DNA of 64,000 nucleotides from Synergistaceae bacterium (GTDB taxonomy: Bacteria; Synergistota; Synergistia; Synergistales; Aminobacteriaceae): NCBI GenBank assembly GCA_017470485.1, contig JAFUYQ010000016.1, positions 124,001-188,000 of the forward strand. The letters are read 5' to 3'. The position numbers were made by a program, and so were the translations under genes. Positions 25,014 to 34,319 of the stretch are shown here, piece by piece (within the stretch, counting starts at the first letter, position 1; each line of letters starts with the position of its first letter). The notes below the pieces were generated by a model. The model had not been told where the DNA came from. It was given only the letters and a program-made list of their open reading frames with translations, and searched no databases.

Positions 25014-25649
25014 TTATTGAAGCCACGACTCATCTGACGGGTTGTCTCTGAATTTCAGAAGACGTTTTTCATCGTCATGGTTAATATATTTTTCATCTAC
25101 TGCAACTTTCACCAGCGTATCTAAATCACAAAGCGAATGATTCTGTATTTTTTCAGCTTCGAGATTTTGGAGGCCTTTTTTCATTCCGTATGTGAAAATG
25201 CTTACTATGCCAAGAACATCAGCTCCGGCCTCGCGCAGTGTTCTGACGCATTCAAGGACAGATTCGGCGGTGGAAATTAAATCCTCAATCACTACAGCTT
25301 TCTGGCCGTCATTAATTTTCCCCTCAATCTGATTTTTACGTCCGTGATCTTTTGCTGAACCTCTCACGTATCCCATAGGCAGATTCAATCTTTCAGCCGC
25401 TAGAGCCGCGTGAGCTATTCCGGCCGTAGCAGTACCCATAATAATTTCAGCCTGCGGATAAAAATTTCTTACCTTTTCGGCCAGCAAATTTTCAATCAAG
25501 TTGCGTTCTTCGGGGTAGGATAAAATCAATCTGTTATCGCAATATATCGGTGATTTTATGCCGGACGCCCATGTGAAAGGTTCTTCAGGGCGCAGAAAAA
25601 CCGCTTTAATTCTCAATAATGCTCTGGCTGTTTCAATTTTCGATGTCAT
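25014..25649 (-). CDS. pyrE: Orotate phosphoribosyltransferase
   Basis: 211 residues with the PRPP-binding motif AVVIEDLISTAESV and the N-terminal SGIKSPIYCDNRL substrate loop. It converts orotate and PRPP to OMP. Its start directly abuts the end of pyrF (no gap), so the two are coupled. Confidence 0.95.
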   Translation of the reverse strand: MTSKIETARALLRIKAVFLRPEEPFTWASGIKSPIYCDNRLILSYPEERNLIENLLAEKVRNFYPQAEIIMGTATAGIAHAALAAERLNLPMGYVRGSAKDHGRKNQIEGKINDGQKAVVIEDLISTAESVLECVRTLREAGADVLGIVSIFTYGMKKGLQNLEAEKIQNHSLCDLDTLVKVAVDEKYINHDDEKRLLKFRDNPSDESWLQ

Positions 25650-26366
25650 TTATTTAGCTCCTCCGCAAAATTCTCTGACACACCGCTCATAAGCCGCTAT
25701 AGGGTCTTCAGCCTTTGTAACTGGCCGGCCTACCACAATATAATCCGAACCAAGTTCACGCGCTTTCAGCGGATCTGTAACTCTTGCTTGATCTCCCGTG
25801 TCATCGCCTGAAAAACGTATGCCCGGCGTAACAGTGAGAAACTCTCTGCCTGCTTCTGAATGAATTTTCTGTGCCTCAAGCGGTGAACAAACTACACCGT
25901 CAAGCCCTGCTGATTTTGCATTCTTAGCGTAATGCAGGACAACTTCACCGACAGAGCCGGAGATAAGAAGTTCATTATTCATTTTTTCCTGAGAAATTGA
26001 AGTGAGCTGTGTTACTGCGATTAGAATTGGTCTTGTTTCACCGCCTGACAGCCCCTCGACTGCGGCTTTCATCATGTCAATTCCGCCGGCAGCGTGAAGA
26101 TTTAACATGTCAGCTCCGAGCGAACGAAGCGATTTCATTCCGCCTTTTACGGTGTTGGGTATGTCGTGAAGTTTAAGGTCAAGAAAAATTTTATGTCCCT
26201 GTTCTTTAATTTTCCTTACGATTTCCGGCCCTTCTGAATAAAAGAGTTCCATACCGATTTTTACAAAAGGCTTTCTGGAGGAACGTCCAAATTTTTTCAG
26301 AAAGTCAAATGTCTTTTCTGCGTTCGGAAAATCCAGCGCGACTATAACATCTTTTCCTGAGTACAA
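25650..26366 (-). CDS. pyrF: Orotidine 5'-phosphate decarboxylase
   Basis: 238 residues. It has the active-site array HKIFLDLKLHDIPNTV (catalytic Lys/Asp tetrad), TPGIRFSGDDTGDQARV and the phosphate-binding GSDYIVVGRPV. It converts OMP to UMP. It sits between pyrD and pyrE. Confidence 0.96.
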   Translation of the reverse strand: MYSGKDVIVALDFPNAEKTFDFLKKFGRSSRKPFVKIGMELFYSEGPEIVRKIKEQGHKIFLDLKLHDIPNTVKGGMKSLRSLGADMLNLHAAGGIDMMKAAVEGLSGGETRPILIAVTQLTSISQEKMNNELLISGSVGEVVLHYAKNAKSAGLDGVVCSPLEAQKIHSEAGREFLTVTPGIRFSGDDTGDQARVTDPLKARELGSDYIVVGRPVTKAEDPIAAYERCVREFCGGAK

Positions 26367-26383
26367 GTTTTCACCTTCTCTGT

Positions 26384-27295
26384 TTAATCAATGGTGCCTA
26401 TTATACCCGAAAGTTTATGAATCCCTATACGTTCGCAGACTTCTGGAAGGTCATGAATTATTTTGGGACATATGAACGGGTCTACTAAGTTAGCCGCCCC
26501 AATCTGTACAGCAGACGCACCGGCCATCATCATTTCTATAACGTCTTCGGCACAGGAGATTCCGCCCATGCCTATGACAGGAATTTTCACAGCTTTATGA
26601 ACCTGATAAACCATTCGCAACGCAACAGGAAAAATCGCAGGCCCCGAAAATCCTCCCATTTTATTCGCGATGACAGGCCGTCTCGTTTTTATATCAATTC
26701 GCATTCCAAGCATGGTATTGATGAGCGATATTCCGTCAGCTCCGGCGTTCTCGGCAGATACGGCTATTTCCGCAATATCTGTAACATTCGGCGTAAGTTT
26801 TATATATACCGGCTTGCGCGTAACTTCTTTAACGGCTCTCGTTACTTCAGCAACTCTTTGAGGGTCTGAACCGAAAGCCATTCCTCCGCCGTGAACATTA
26901 GGACATGAAACATTTATTTCTATAATGCCGACATTAGGAACATTGTTTATTTTTTCAGCGCAGTAGACATATTCTTCAACGCTGAAGCCTGAAATATTAG
27001 CGATGACAGGTTTATGAAAAATTTTTTGCAGTTCTGGAAGCTCCTCGCTGATTACCCGTTCTATTCCGGGATTTTGAAGCCCGACGGAATTTATCATGCC
27101 TGAGGTGCATTCAGCAATACGCGGCTGTTCGTTTCCAAATCTGGCATTTTTTGTCGTACCTTTGACGGCGATTGAGCCAAGAATGTTAATATCGTAAATT
27201 TTTGAAAATTCCTGACCGTATCCGAAAGTTCCCGATGCAGGTATCACGGGGTTATCGAGTTTTAGTCCTGATAATTCTGTCGTTATGTCCACCAT
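26384..27295 (-). CDS. pyrD: Dihydroorotate dehydrogenase, class 1B catalytic subunit
   Basis: 303 residues. ASGTFGYG at the N-terminus, the INVSCPNVHGGG loop with the class 1 catalytic cysteine, and the FMN site GMGGISCAEDVIEMMMAGA. It works with PyrK, encoded directly upstream, to pass electrons from dihydroorotate to NAD+. That pairing makes it class 1B. Confidence 0.95.
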   Translation of the reverse strand: MVDITTELSGLKLDNPVIPASGTFGYGQEFSKIYDINILGSIAVKGTTKNARFGNEQPRIAECTSGMINSVGLQNPGIERVISEELPELQKIFHKPVIANISGFSVEEYVYCAEKINNVPNVGIIEINVSCPNVHGGGMAFGSDPQRVAEVTRAVKEVTRKPVYIKLTPNVTDIAEIAVSAENAGADGISLINTMLGMRIDIKTRRPVIANKMGGFSGPAIFPVALRMVYQVHKAVKIPVIGMGGISCAEDVIEMMMAGASAVQIGAANLVDPFICPKIIHDLPEVCERIGIHKLSGIIGTID

Positions 27296-28024
27296 TTAAC
27301 TATTCTCCCATAAGATTTCAGAATATTTTAAGACAGGCCCGTCCGCACAAATTCTTTTGAAGCCGTTTTTCGTCCTAATGCTGCACCCCATGCAGACCCC
27401 GAAACCGCAGGCCATTCTTGCCTCAAAGCTGAATTGACCGTCCTGAACTTTTTCATACACTGCTTTCAACATTGGGACAGGCCCGCAGACATAAGCGTAT
27501 TCGCAGCTTTCTATGAAATCCGTAACAAGACCCTTCGTGCCGTAACTGCCGTCCATTGTCGCAATTTTGACATCAAAGCCGAGAGCCTTAAATTCATTCC
27601 CGTAAAAACAATCCTCAATGCTGTTGAAGCCAAGAATTACACTGGGTTTTATGTTATGTTCGAGCAATTTTTTTGCAAGACCGTAAAGCGGAGGAACACC
27701 AACGCCGCCGCCGATAATAACGGGATTTTTTGCGTCAGCAATATCATAGCCGTTACCTAGACCAGTTAAAGCCAAGAGATTTGAGCCTTTTGAGAGTTCA
27801 CTCATAAATTTTGTTCCTGCACCAACTGTTTTGTAAATCAGCGTCAGTTCACCGTCCGCATAATCACAGACAGAAACAGGCCGTCTTAAATATTGATAAG
27901 GCAGCTTTATATTAACGAATTGTCCCGGTGCTGTAATGTCAGAAGTATCGCCGATGAGAGTCATTCTGTAAATATCACGGGCGATTTTTTTGTTTTCAGC
28001 GACTTCAAACTTAATTTCACGCAT
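27296..28024 (-). CDS. pyrK: Dihydroorotate dehydrogenase electron transfer subunit
   Basis: 242 residues: an FAD domain (RRPVSVCDY), an NAD-binding domain (GGGVGVPPLYGLAKKL) and a C-terminal 2Fe-2S motif CGFGVCMGCSIRTKNG...C. It overlaps pyrC by 8 bp and abuts pyrD directly. Confidence 0.95.
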   Translation of the reverse strand: MREIKFEVAENKKIARDIYRMTLIGDTSDITAPGQFVNIKLPYQYLRRPVSVCDYADGELTLIYKTVGAGTKFMSELSKGSNLLALTGLGNGYDIADAKNPVIIGGGVGVPPLYGLAKKLLEHNIKPSVILGFNSIEDCFYGNEFKALGFDVKIATMDGSYGTKGLVTDFIESCEYAYVCGPVPMLKAVYEKVQDGQFSFEARMACGFGVCMGCSIRTKNGFKRICADGPVLKYSEILWENS

Positions 28025-29339
28025 GATGAATTATCCCCTTCTCCCTGTCATAAATTTTCCGTCCTCCAACATATGTAGCAACTGTTTCGCCCTGAACTTC
28101 CATTCCGTCAAACAAAGTACTTTTTCCCATAGAAAGAAATTTATTCGTGTCAACTTTGTACACGCGGTTGAGATCCATTATCACGAAATCAGCCTCGCAA
28201 TTATCCTCAATGTACTGAGGGCCGGGAATATTAAAAATTTTTCTGGGGTTGACGCACATAAGTTCCAGAAGTTTCTCGAGAGTGATTGCTCCTGTTTTAG
28301 AATCCGGCCTTTCAGGGTCTTGCATGACAAGATACCGATACATTGCATGGAAACAGGTTTCAAGACCGACAATCCCAAAAGCAGAATGGTCAAGCCCCTT
28401 TGATTTTTCTTCTTTCGAGTGCGGAGCATGGTCAGTTATTATGCAGTCAATAGTTCCGTCTTTAAGGCCGGTAAGTAATGCGTGCCTGTCCTCTTTGCTG
28501 CGGATCGGGGGATTCATTTTCCATTTGCCGTCCTCTTCCAAATCCATGTCAGTGAAAATCAAGTAATGGGGAGCTGTTTCAGCAGTAACTTTTACGCCTT
28601 TCTTTTTCCCTTCGCGTATAAGCTCCACGCTTTCCTTCGCCGAAACGTGGCAGACATGAAAACGTGTTCCAGTCTCGGCGGCAAGCCGTATGTCTCTCTC
28701 GACCTCCGAATATTCTGACGCGCTGTTAATTCCGACGTGCCCGTGAATTTTTGAGTATTCACCGTCATGAATGCAACCGCCTGAGCGAAGTTCTTTTTCG
28801 TTTTCGCAATGCGCAGTTATGAATTTTCCGGCGGCTCCTATCCGTTCCATAGCACGGCGCATTAAATTTTCTTCCTGAATCCCTTTTCCGTCGTCCGAAA
28901 ACGCGGCTACATAAGGGGCAATCTCCTCGATATTTGAGAGTTCACCACGTCCAGTCTGCTCCATAGTGATAGCTCCGATGGGGTAGATGTGAATCACGGA
29001 GTCCCGTTTGATGATGTCTAGTTCTTCCTGAAGGTTTGCTAGTGTTGAGGGGACAGGCTTCAAATTGGGCATTGTGCATACTGCGGTATAACCTCCGCGA
29101 GCAGCAGCATATGAGCCGGTGCGTATCGTCTCTTTGTATGAAAATCCGGGCTCTCTAAAATGCACATGGACATCAACGAAACCCGGAAATAAAAATAACC
29201 CGTCCAAGTCAATTTTTTCCTCGATTTTATTTTCAACGGCGGAATGATTAATTCTCAGAACATGGCCGTCCAATAAAACGTCCTTTTTTTGAAGCCCGTC
29301 TCTGGTAAAAACTTGTGCGTTTGTGAATAATGTAGCCAT
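28017..29339 (-). CDS. pyrC: Dihydroorotase
   Basis: 440 residues of the class I dihydroorotase type. HVHFREPGF metal motif, AARGGYTAVCTMPN, HCEN, HVSAKESV and the catalytic aspartate in CIITDHAPHS. First gene of the pyr operon, with AGAGG before the ATG. The DNA directly upstream is a 142-bp copy of the 3' end of metA, so metA was probably the ancestral upstream neighbour (about 33 bp away) before a restriction-modification cassette was inserted. The present operon promoter is not evident. Confidence 0.96.
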   Translation of the reverse strand: MATLFTNAQVFTRDGLQKKDVLLDGHVLRINHSAVENKIEEKIDLDGLFLFPGFVDVHVHFREPGFSYKETIRTGSYAAARGGYTAVCTMPNLKPVPSTLANLQEELDIIKRDSVIHIYPIGAITMEQTGRGELSNIEEIAPYVAAFSDDGKGIQEENLMRRAMERIGAAGKFITAHCENEKELRSGGCIHDGEYSKIHGHVGINSASEYSEVERDIRLAAETGTRFHVCHVSAKESVELIREGKKKGVKVTAETAPHYLIFTDMDLEEDGKWKMNPPIRSKEDRHALLTGLKDGTIDCIITDHAPHSKEEKSKGLDHSAFGIVGLETCFHAMYRYLVMQDPERPDSKTGAITLEKLLELMCVNPRKIFNIPGPQYIEDNCEADFVIMDLNRVYKVDTNKFLSMGKSTLFDGMEVQGETVATYVGGRKIYDREKGIIHHA

Positions 29340-29369
29340 GAAAAAACCTCTAAATCGTATTTTGTTCTA

Positions 29370-29511
29370 TCTCAATTCTGTAAATCCAAGTCCCTTATCT
29401 TCCGTGCGTCAAACGGTGTCTGCTGATAGACAAAGTAATTCAGCCAGTTTGAATAAAGAAGATTAGCACTCGAACGCCACGTACAAACCGGCGGCAATGT
29501 ATCATCATCGT
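29370..29511 (-). repeat. Left copy of 142-bp duplicated metA 3' end
   Basis: 139 of 142 bases match 31355-31496 (differences at 29381, 29390 and 29483). It encodes the last ~46 residues of metA including the stop codon, all three differences being synonymous. It lies between pyrC and the restriction endonuclease and has no start, so it is a gene fragment. Confidence 0.95.
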
Positions 29512-31354
29512 AGCGTTATTTTTTCATGGAAGCGTCCTACTAATACTGATACCTTGTTCATTTGCTATAGAGTCTATCAGTTTGCTTAATGGGCGAGCGT
29601 AGTCTTTCATGCCAAGATGATTTGATGCGGTAATGTAACGCTCACTCTCGTCATCGAGCCAGAAAACATGACGTTGACGGCCAAGCATTGTGATTTTATC
29701 ATCACTTAAATCTCTGTCGTATGTAATCAAGTGCCATATTTCGCGTATTTTATACATTCCAAGCGTACCGCTGTCAGCACTTGAGACTTGCTTCCAGCGT
29801 TCACGGAGTGTGCGTTTGCAGCTTATGCCGATACTCCAGCCATCTCCGCACCTGAACCATTTATCGACCTCAATATCACTCTGGAAATGTTCTGGCCGTG
29901 AATGAGATTTGAAACCGTAAAAATTAAACAGAAAAGTAACAACATCTTCAAGGCTTCCTCCAGCGCGTCTCTTTCGTTTCTGTCCTATTCTTCGCTCAAA
30001 CTCCTGAACGTACGCTGTCAATATAGCGTTGTCCTCAATGGCATTGCGAGGAAAAACTTTCATGCTCTCAAGCGCGATTCGTAATTTTGTGAAGCCGGTT
30101 ATAATTTCCTCGCGTTCAGCGTCAAGGCAGCCTCTTACTCCTAAAATATCCCACGAGGATAATACTTTGCTGACGTGTTTACGGCCAAGCGAACGTAAAA
30201 TTTTACCGGCATACTCACGGCAGAATTCTTTGTCGTCATTAGGAATCTTTTTCATTGCCTCATTCGTAGGAAGGACTATATATTTCACTGTGAAAAGGAA
30301 AACGGCTATATCATCAAGCGAATTAATCATTCCATCAACACCTTCACAAAAGTTTTTGCGCTGTAACGATGATTTTGATTCGCCTTCTGAGAATTTCAGC
30401 AAGGTTTTCAGTAATGTGTCACGGCAGACTTTGTACCGTTCATCTTCAGTGAGATTGGGAATCGTCATTAACGGTTCAGTATCGGTAAGCAAATTTTTCA
30501 TCAACCGTTCATTCTTGCCTGGCGCGCTGTATTGGTCTGTGTTAAGGAGCATTCTCGCAAACCAGTAACAATTACGCCACGCGCTGCCGTATATCGCTTC
30601 ACGCGCTTTTATTTCTATTTCTCTTTTCAGCATTCCAAATACCTCCTTCTAGTCTTTTTTTTATCATACCGCAATACTCAGGCGACTTCTCAATCATTAT
30701 GTAATTTCTTCCGTAACGCTTGGCTGATACCGCTGCAGTTCCTGAGCCGGCAAAAGGGTCAACAATTAATTTAGCGTTAGTCGATGAAATTATACGGTCA
30801 GTCAATTCTTCAGGATAAGGCGCAGGGTGAGGGTTATTCATTTCTTGTTTAATCTCCCATACATCTCCGAACCTGTTAGCTTTTTCAGCTAACTTGAATT
30901 TTGGTTTTGCTATAAGGTATATTACTTCATATGTCGGGAGAAAATACCCGGCGTTAAAATTTATTCCGCCCTTCCGCCTCCAGATTATAATCTGTCTCAC
31001 TGGGAAGCCATCTAAAATTTCGTGCCTGTCCTGCAAAAGCCCATTCTGAACCCGCCACTTATGATTATAAAATATGGCTCCGTCCTCTTTTAGCAGTCTC
31101 ATCATTTCAGTGAGGCATTCCCTTTGCCATTCGCAGTACTCATCATAGGGCATAGCGTCTCCGTAACCTTCATAGCCTTTGAGGAGCGCGGCTCTCGACC
31201 ATTTTCCGCCTCGTCCGTCTTTCATTCCGTTCCCTGACGAGTTCTTGAGATTATATGGAGGCGATGTAACAAACAAATCAACGCAAGAATCCTCAAGACC
31301 ACGCATAAATTCGAGGCAGTCTCGGCATATTATTTTGTTAATGAATCTGTCGAT
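29512..31354 (-). mobile_element. Inserted restriction-modification cassette between metA repeats
   Basis: An 1843-bp segment consisting almost only of a methyltransferase gene and a restriction gene. It is bounded exactly by the two 142-bp metA repeats. No integrase, transposase or terminal inverted repeat is present. This is the arrangement described for restriction-modification insertions with long target duplication. Confidence 0.8.
29524..30633 (-). CDS. Predicted type II restriction endonuclease (PD-(D/E)xK)
   Basis: 369 residues with AGGAGG nine bases before the ATG. The C-terminal part holds a nuclease-like core: GGSLEDVVTFLFNFYGF (alpha helix with the leading Glu), the acidic SDIEVD strand, and IGISCKRTLRERWKQV, where the Lys and following basic helix recall EcoRII-type and related endonucleases. 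The N-terminal ~220 residues are helical and unassigned. The gene overlaps the methyltransferase gene by 35 bp, which supports a restriction role. Recognition sequence unknown. It ends 12 bp from the left metA repeat. Confidence 0.75.
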   Translation of the reverse strand: MLKREIEIKAREAIYGSAWRNCYWFARMLLNTDQYSAPGKNERLMKNLLTDTEPLMTIPNLTEDERYKVCRDTLLKTLLKFSEGESKSSLQRKNFCEGVDGMINSLDDIAVFLFTVKYIVLPTNEAMKKIPNDDKEFCREYAGKILRSLGRKHVSKVLSSWDILGVRGCLDAEREEIITGFTKLRIALESMKVFPRNAIEDNAILTAYVQEFERRIGQKRKRRAGGSLEDVVTFLFNFYGFKSHSRPEHFQSDIEVDKWFRCGDGWSIGISCKRTLRERWKQVSSADSGTLGMYKIREIWHLITYDRDLSDDKITMLGRQRHVFWLDDESERYITASNHLGMKDYARPLSKLIDSIANEQGISISRTLP

Positions 31355-31360
31355 TCTCAA
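30599..31360 (-). CDS. DNA methyltransferase of the second R-M system (SPPY type)
   Basis: 253 residues. Catalytic motif TSPPYNL near residue 33 and SAM motif [24 protein letters not shown] near 200 (beta-class order). SPPY is usual for N4-cytosine enzymes but also occurs in adenine enzymes, so the modified base is unsure. The only start compatible with a full domain is TTG at 31358-31360, which overlaps the metA stop (TTGA). Its first two codons thus lie inside the duplicated metA sequence. Translation is probably coupled to metA. Confidence 0.85.
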   Translation of the reverse strand: MRIDRFINKIICRDCLEFMRGLEDSCVDLFVTSPPYNLKNSSGNGMKDGRGGKWSRAALLKGYEGYGDAMPYDEYCEWQRECLTEMMRLLKEDGAIFYNHKWRVQNGLLQDRHEILDGFPVRQIIIWRRKGGINFNAGYFLPTYEVIYLIAKPKFKLAEKANRFGDVWEIKQEMNNPHPAPYPEELTDRIISSTNAKLIVDPFAGSGTAAVSAKRYGRNYIMIEKSPEYCGMIKKRLEGGIWNAEKRNRNKSA

Positions 31361-31496
31361 TTCTGCAAATCCAAATCCCTTATCTTCCGTGCGTCAAACG
31401 GTGTCTGCTGATAGACAAAGTAATTCAGCCAGTTTGAATAAAGAAGATTAGCACTCGAACGCCACGTGCAAACCGGCGGCAATGTATCATCATCGT
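31355..31496 (-). repeat. Right copy of the 142-bp repeat (3' end of intact metA)
   Basis: Same sequence as 29370-29511 with three substitutions. This copy belongs to the intact metA gene and also contains the first two codons of the R-M methyltransferase. Confidence 0.95.
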
Positions 31497-32292
31497 TCGG
31501 GAAATAGTTTGACGGAACACTTATCGCAAGCCCTGCTCTTTTGTCGCGGAGGTACTCAAGTGCTAAAGTCTCAGGGTCATATTCCGAATGCCCGGTGATA
31601 AATAGCTGTCTCCCCTCGTTTGTCGAAACAGCGTAAACGCCAGCCTCATAGCTCTCAGCAAGAATCTTCAGCGCAGGAATTTTCTTTATGTCTCCGCGCA
31701 TTACCGTTGTATGCCTCGAATGCGGCACCATGAAGACATCATCAGAACCGCGAAACAGTATCGACCCTCTGTGGGTTACTCTGTGCTTGAAGACACCGAA
31801 TAATTTTCTCGGAAGATGTATCTTCGGAATACCGTAATGGTAGTAAAGTCCTGCCTGCGCCCCCCAGCATATATGGAACGTGCTGTGAACATGGGACTTG
31901 CTCCACTCCATAATGTCGCATAATTCCTGCCAGTAGTCCACCTCCTCGAACGCTAAATGTTCAACAGGCGCGCCAGTAATAATCATTCCGTCAAAAAATT
32001 CATCTTTATATGCGTCAAAATTCCTGTAGAACGCTAACATGTGTTCCTTCGGGGTGTTCTTGTGAGCGCGTCCGCTCATCGCCATCAGTTCAACCTCAAC
32101 TTGAAGCGGCGTGTTCCCAAGAAGTCTGGCTAATTGAGTCTCTGTAGTGATTTTTGTGGGCATTAGATTCAAAATCAGAATCCTCAGAGGCCGTATGTCC
32201 TGAGTCATAGCGCGCCTCTGAGTCATTACGAAGATGTTTTCCCGCTCTAGTATTCCGGCCGCAGGAAGATCGCCGGGTATCTTTATGGGCAT
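31357..32292 (-). CDS. metA: Homoserine O-acetyltransferase (MetA family)
   Basis: 311 residues, the usual MetA length. Catalytic Cys142 (HICWGAQAG) and the His235/Glu237 pair (FITGHSEYD) fall at the family's standard positions. Residue 111 is Glu (GAPVEHLAF). In characterised MetA proteins Glu111 gives acetyl-CoA specificity and Gly gives succinyl-CoA specificity, so O-acetylhomoserine is the expected product. It is the first step of methionine synthesis from homoserine. It starts 5 bp after an unknown gene and its end was the target of an R-M insertion. Confidence 0.93.
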   Translation of the reverse strand: MPIKIPGDLPAAGILERENIFVMTQRRAMTQDIRPLRILILNLMPTKITTETQLARLLGNTPLQVEVELMAMSGRAHKNTPKEHMLAFYRNFDAYKDEFFDGMIITGAPVEHLAFEEVDYWQELCDIMEWSKSHVHSTFHICWGAQAGLYYHYGIPKIHLPRKLFGVFKHRVTHRGSILFRGSDDVFMVPHSRHTTVMRGDIKKIPALKILAESYEAGVYAVSTNEGRQLFITGHSEYDPETLALEYLRDKRAGLAISVPSNYFPNDDDTLPPVCTWRSSANLLYSNWLNYFVYQQTPFDARKIRDLDLQN

Positions 32293-32297
32293 TGCCG

Positions 32298-33707
32298 TTA
32301 CTCGTCTGCCTGCGGTCTGAACATATTTACGAATACTTTATGAGTCTCTCTGGGAAGTATCCTGTAACCCCGTTTTTCCTTCGTCAGCCACAATGAGTAA
32401 TCCTTGCAGAATGATGCCGCTAGAACAAGAAGTGATTTCTTCCTGTTCTCCTTAATCTGCTGTTCGTAAGGAGTCTTGAGCTTTCTGTCCTCGTCAGAAT
32501 CCCATCTGAATGTTCCGATTGCATAGCTCACGGATTTATCGTTTCCGCCGACAGGGAACGCCGGAATCAGAAGCGAGTTGTCCGACCAGTCATAAGTTCC
32601 CAAGCCCTGACCGGGTACGAAAATAATTCGGGGTATTCCGTACATTCTTACTCTCGGCACGTTGAACATCTCAATATCCATAGCTGTGAACTCGCGGACA
32701 ATCTCGTAATCCTTCGCGTAGTCGAGCGGCATTGAGTCGGGCTGTGCGATGAGAGACATATCACATCTGGCGTTCTTCGCCGGAACAGTGAGGTATTCGC
32801 GTTTCTTTGCGAGAGTGTTTCGGAGTTCGGCGCGCTTCATCTGGTCGGTTATCTGGGCACATGCGTCAGTGATTTTCTTTGTACGTCGCGCAATTTTCAC
32901 CGCGTCAATCTGCGAATAAAGAATCTCTCTGGCAATAATCTTAGTTTTATCGTGAAGGGCTGTGATTTTTTCGGCCTGCGGAATCGGGAGAGGGTTAGCC
33001 TCATTCTTCTGTGCCGATGAAACAAAAAGCTGAATGCTCTTCTCAGCGTCAAGGTATGCTTTTCTCTGCTGTGCGAGTTTCTGGCGTGTGGGTTCATCGC
33101 CTTCACGGTATTCGGGGACTCTCATGCTCACTTTCATCGCAGAGATTAGGAACTCGTCCATAGTCTGAAGAAGCTGAGTGATGTTGATGTTAGCCGGATA
33201 TTTAGCGGCGAGCGAGTTTATGAAATCATCGCGCTGTCCCTGAGCGTTAAAGAGTGCCTCATTGAGGGTATTGATACGGTCATTGAGGGACATTCCGATT
33301 ACTGGAACGGGCGCAGGGTTTCCTGTGATTGCCGCCCATGCCTCAGCGATGTAATCCGAGAACGTCATGACAGGGAAAATATCGCCGGCGCATTTCGAGG
33401 CAAGCCATGACTTAGGGTCAAACTTTGCGCTCAGGTTGATGACTCCGGGAAGACAGCCTAAATCAATGAAGAGTCTCTCCTCCGGGTCAAAAGCGAGTGA
33501 AGCCGGCATTGACTTAGTGTTAGCGTCAACGAGCGCGAAGACTATATCCCAGTAGGACGAGGACATTGAAGTCCAGAGTTTTTGAGCCTGAGATTTGCTG
33601 TCGGTAGTGTTTTCAGCGAGAAGCGACTGGTATTTCTGCGCTGAAGCCTGAAGTTTTGACACGGGATCCTGAACTTCGGGAACGTTCTGCCATTTTTTGA
33701 ATGCCAT
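32298..33707 (-). CDS. Protein of unknown function upstream of metA
   Basis: 469 residues, no signal peptide and no membrane segments. I do not recognise a domain. The N-terminal ~150 residues include [32 protein letters not shown] long helical middle (about 180-310) has many Lys, Ala and Gln. The C-terminal part has [36 protein letters not shown], suggesting a folded beta domain. The ATG has AGGAGG about 9 bases upstream. The stop is 5 bp from metA, so co-transcription is likely, but a methionine role is not shown. Confidence 0.7.
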   Translation of the reverse strand: MAFKKWQNVPEVQDPVSKLQASAQKYQSLLAENTTDSKSQAQKLWTSMSSSYWDIVFALVDANTKSMPASLAFDPEERLFIDLGCLPGVINLSAKFDPKSWLASKCAGDIFPVMTFSDYIAEAWAAITGNPAPVPVIGMSLNDRINTLNEALFNAQGQRDDFINSLAAKYPANINITQLLQTMDEFLISAMKVSMRVPEYREGDEPTRQKLAQQRKAYLDAEKSIQLFVSSAQKNEANPLPIPQAEKITALHDKTKIIAREILYSQIDAVKIARRTKKITDACAQITDQMKRAELRNTLAKKREYLTVPAKNARCDMSLIAQPDSMPLDYAKDYEIVREFTAMDIEMFNVPRVRMYGIPRIIFVPGQGLGTYDWSDNSLLIPAFPVGGNDKSVSYAIGTFRWDSDEDRKLKTPYEQQIKENRKKSLLVLAASFCKDYSLWLTKEKRGYRILPRETHKVFVNMFRPQADE

Positions 33708-33732
33708 TATGATTTATTCCTCCTTATGAATT

Positions 33733-34029
33733 TTACTCGTAGTGCGTCCACATTCTTATAACCTTTATCACCCCATCGTAAGGTGTTCCATCAGGCGACA
33801 AGAGATTTTCAGTATTATCGTACACATCATAAACAAGTCTGTGCTGAGAGTTAATCCGCCTCGAAAAACTGCCCTGCAGATCTCCCTGCAACTTCTCGAA
33901 AGGCGGAGGGCTTTGCAATGGATTAACTGCTATCACATCGAGCAATAACCTGACTTTACCATCTAGTTTTGCCCTCTTCAGAAGGATTATATCCTTGTCT
34001 GCCTGCTTAGTGAACCTGATTTGATACAT
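33733..34029 (-). CDS. yoeB: YoeB/Txe-family mRNA interferase toxin
   Basis: 98 residues. The YoeB core is clear: FTKQADKDIILLKR, then PFEKLQGDLQGSFSRRINSQHRLVYDVY with the catalytic Arg/Glu region, and the C-terminal KVIRMWTHYE ending in His-Tyr. It has a small insertion (NTENLLSPDGTPYDG) compared with the ~85-residue standard. It begins directly after the antitoxin stop codon (TGAATG). Confidence 0.9.
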   Translation of the reverse strand: MYQIRFTKQADKDIILLKRAKLDGKVRLLLDVIAVNPLQSPPPFEKLQGDLQGSFSRRINSQHRLVYDVYDNTENLLSPDGTPYDGVIKVIRMWTHYE

Positions 34030-34284
34030 TCACCACTCCTCGTTAGGGTTATATACTCTGCATTCCGATAACGGTTCACGCTCTGCCGCCTTTATGCTCT
34101 CGACCATGCCGGGAATAGAATACAGGTATAAAGTCTCCTGCATTGAGTTCCATTCATCTTCCGAGACAAGTACGGCATTTTCTCCGCTGTCGGCGGCAAT
34201 TATCACCGGTATGCCGTTCTCGTTTACGTCAGATACGAGCTGAGCAAGATTCTTCTGCGCTCTGGTTAGTGTTGTTGCTGTCAT
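34030..34284 (-). CDS. yefM: YefM/Phd-family antitoxin
   Basis: 84 residues from MTATTLTRAQKNLAQLVSDVNE, with AGGAG nine bases upstream. The N-terminal DNA-binding part (ARxxLxxLVxDVNE, VIIAADSGENAVLVSEDEWNSMQET) is typical of YefM. The C-terminal tail binds and neutralises YoeB. It normally represses its own operon. Confidence 0.9.
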   Translation of the reverse strand: MTATTLTRAQKNLAQLVSDVNENGIPVIIAADSGENAVLVSEDEWNSMQETLYLYSIPGMVESIKAAEREPLSECRVYNPNEEW

Positions 34285-34319
34285 TGTATCTTCTCTCCTG
34301 CTAATGGTCATATTCCTGT

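Noticed and set aside
29340-29369. Pyrimidine attenuator or PyrR site before pyrC
   Set aside because: The 30 bases before pyrC hold only a ribosome site, and the DNA further up is the metA fragment; no terminator/antiterminator pair is visible.
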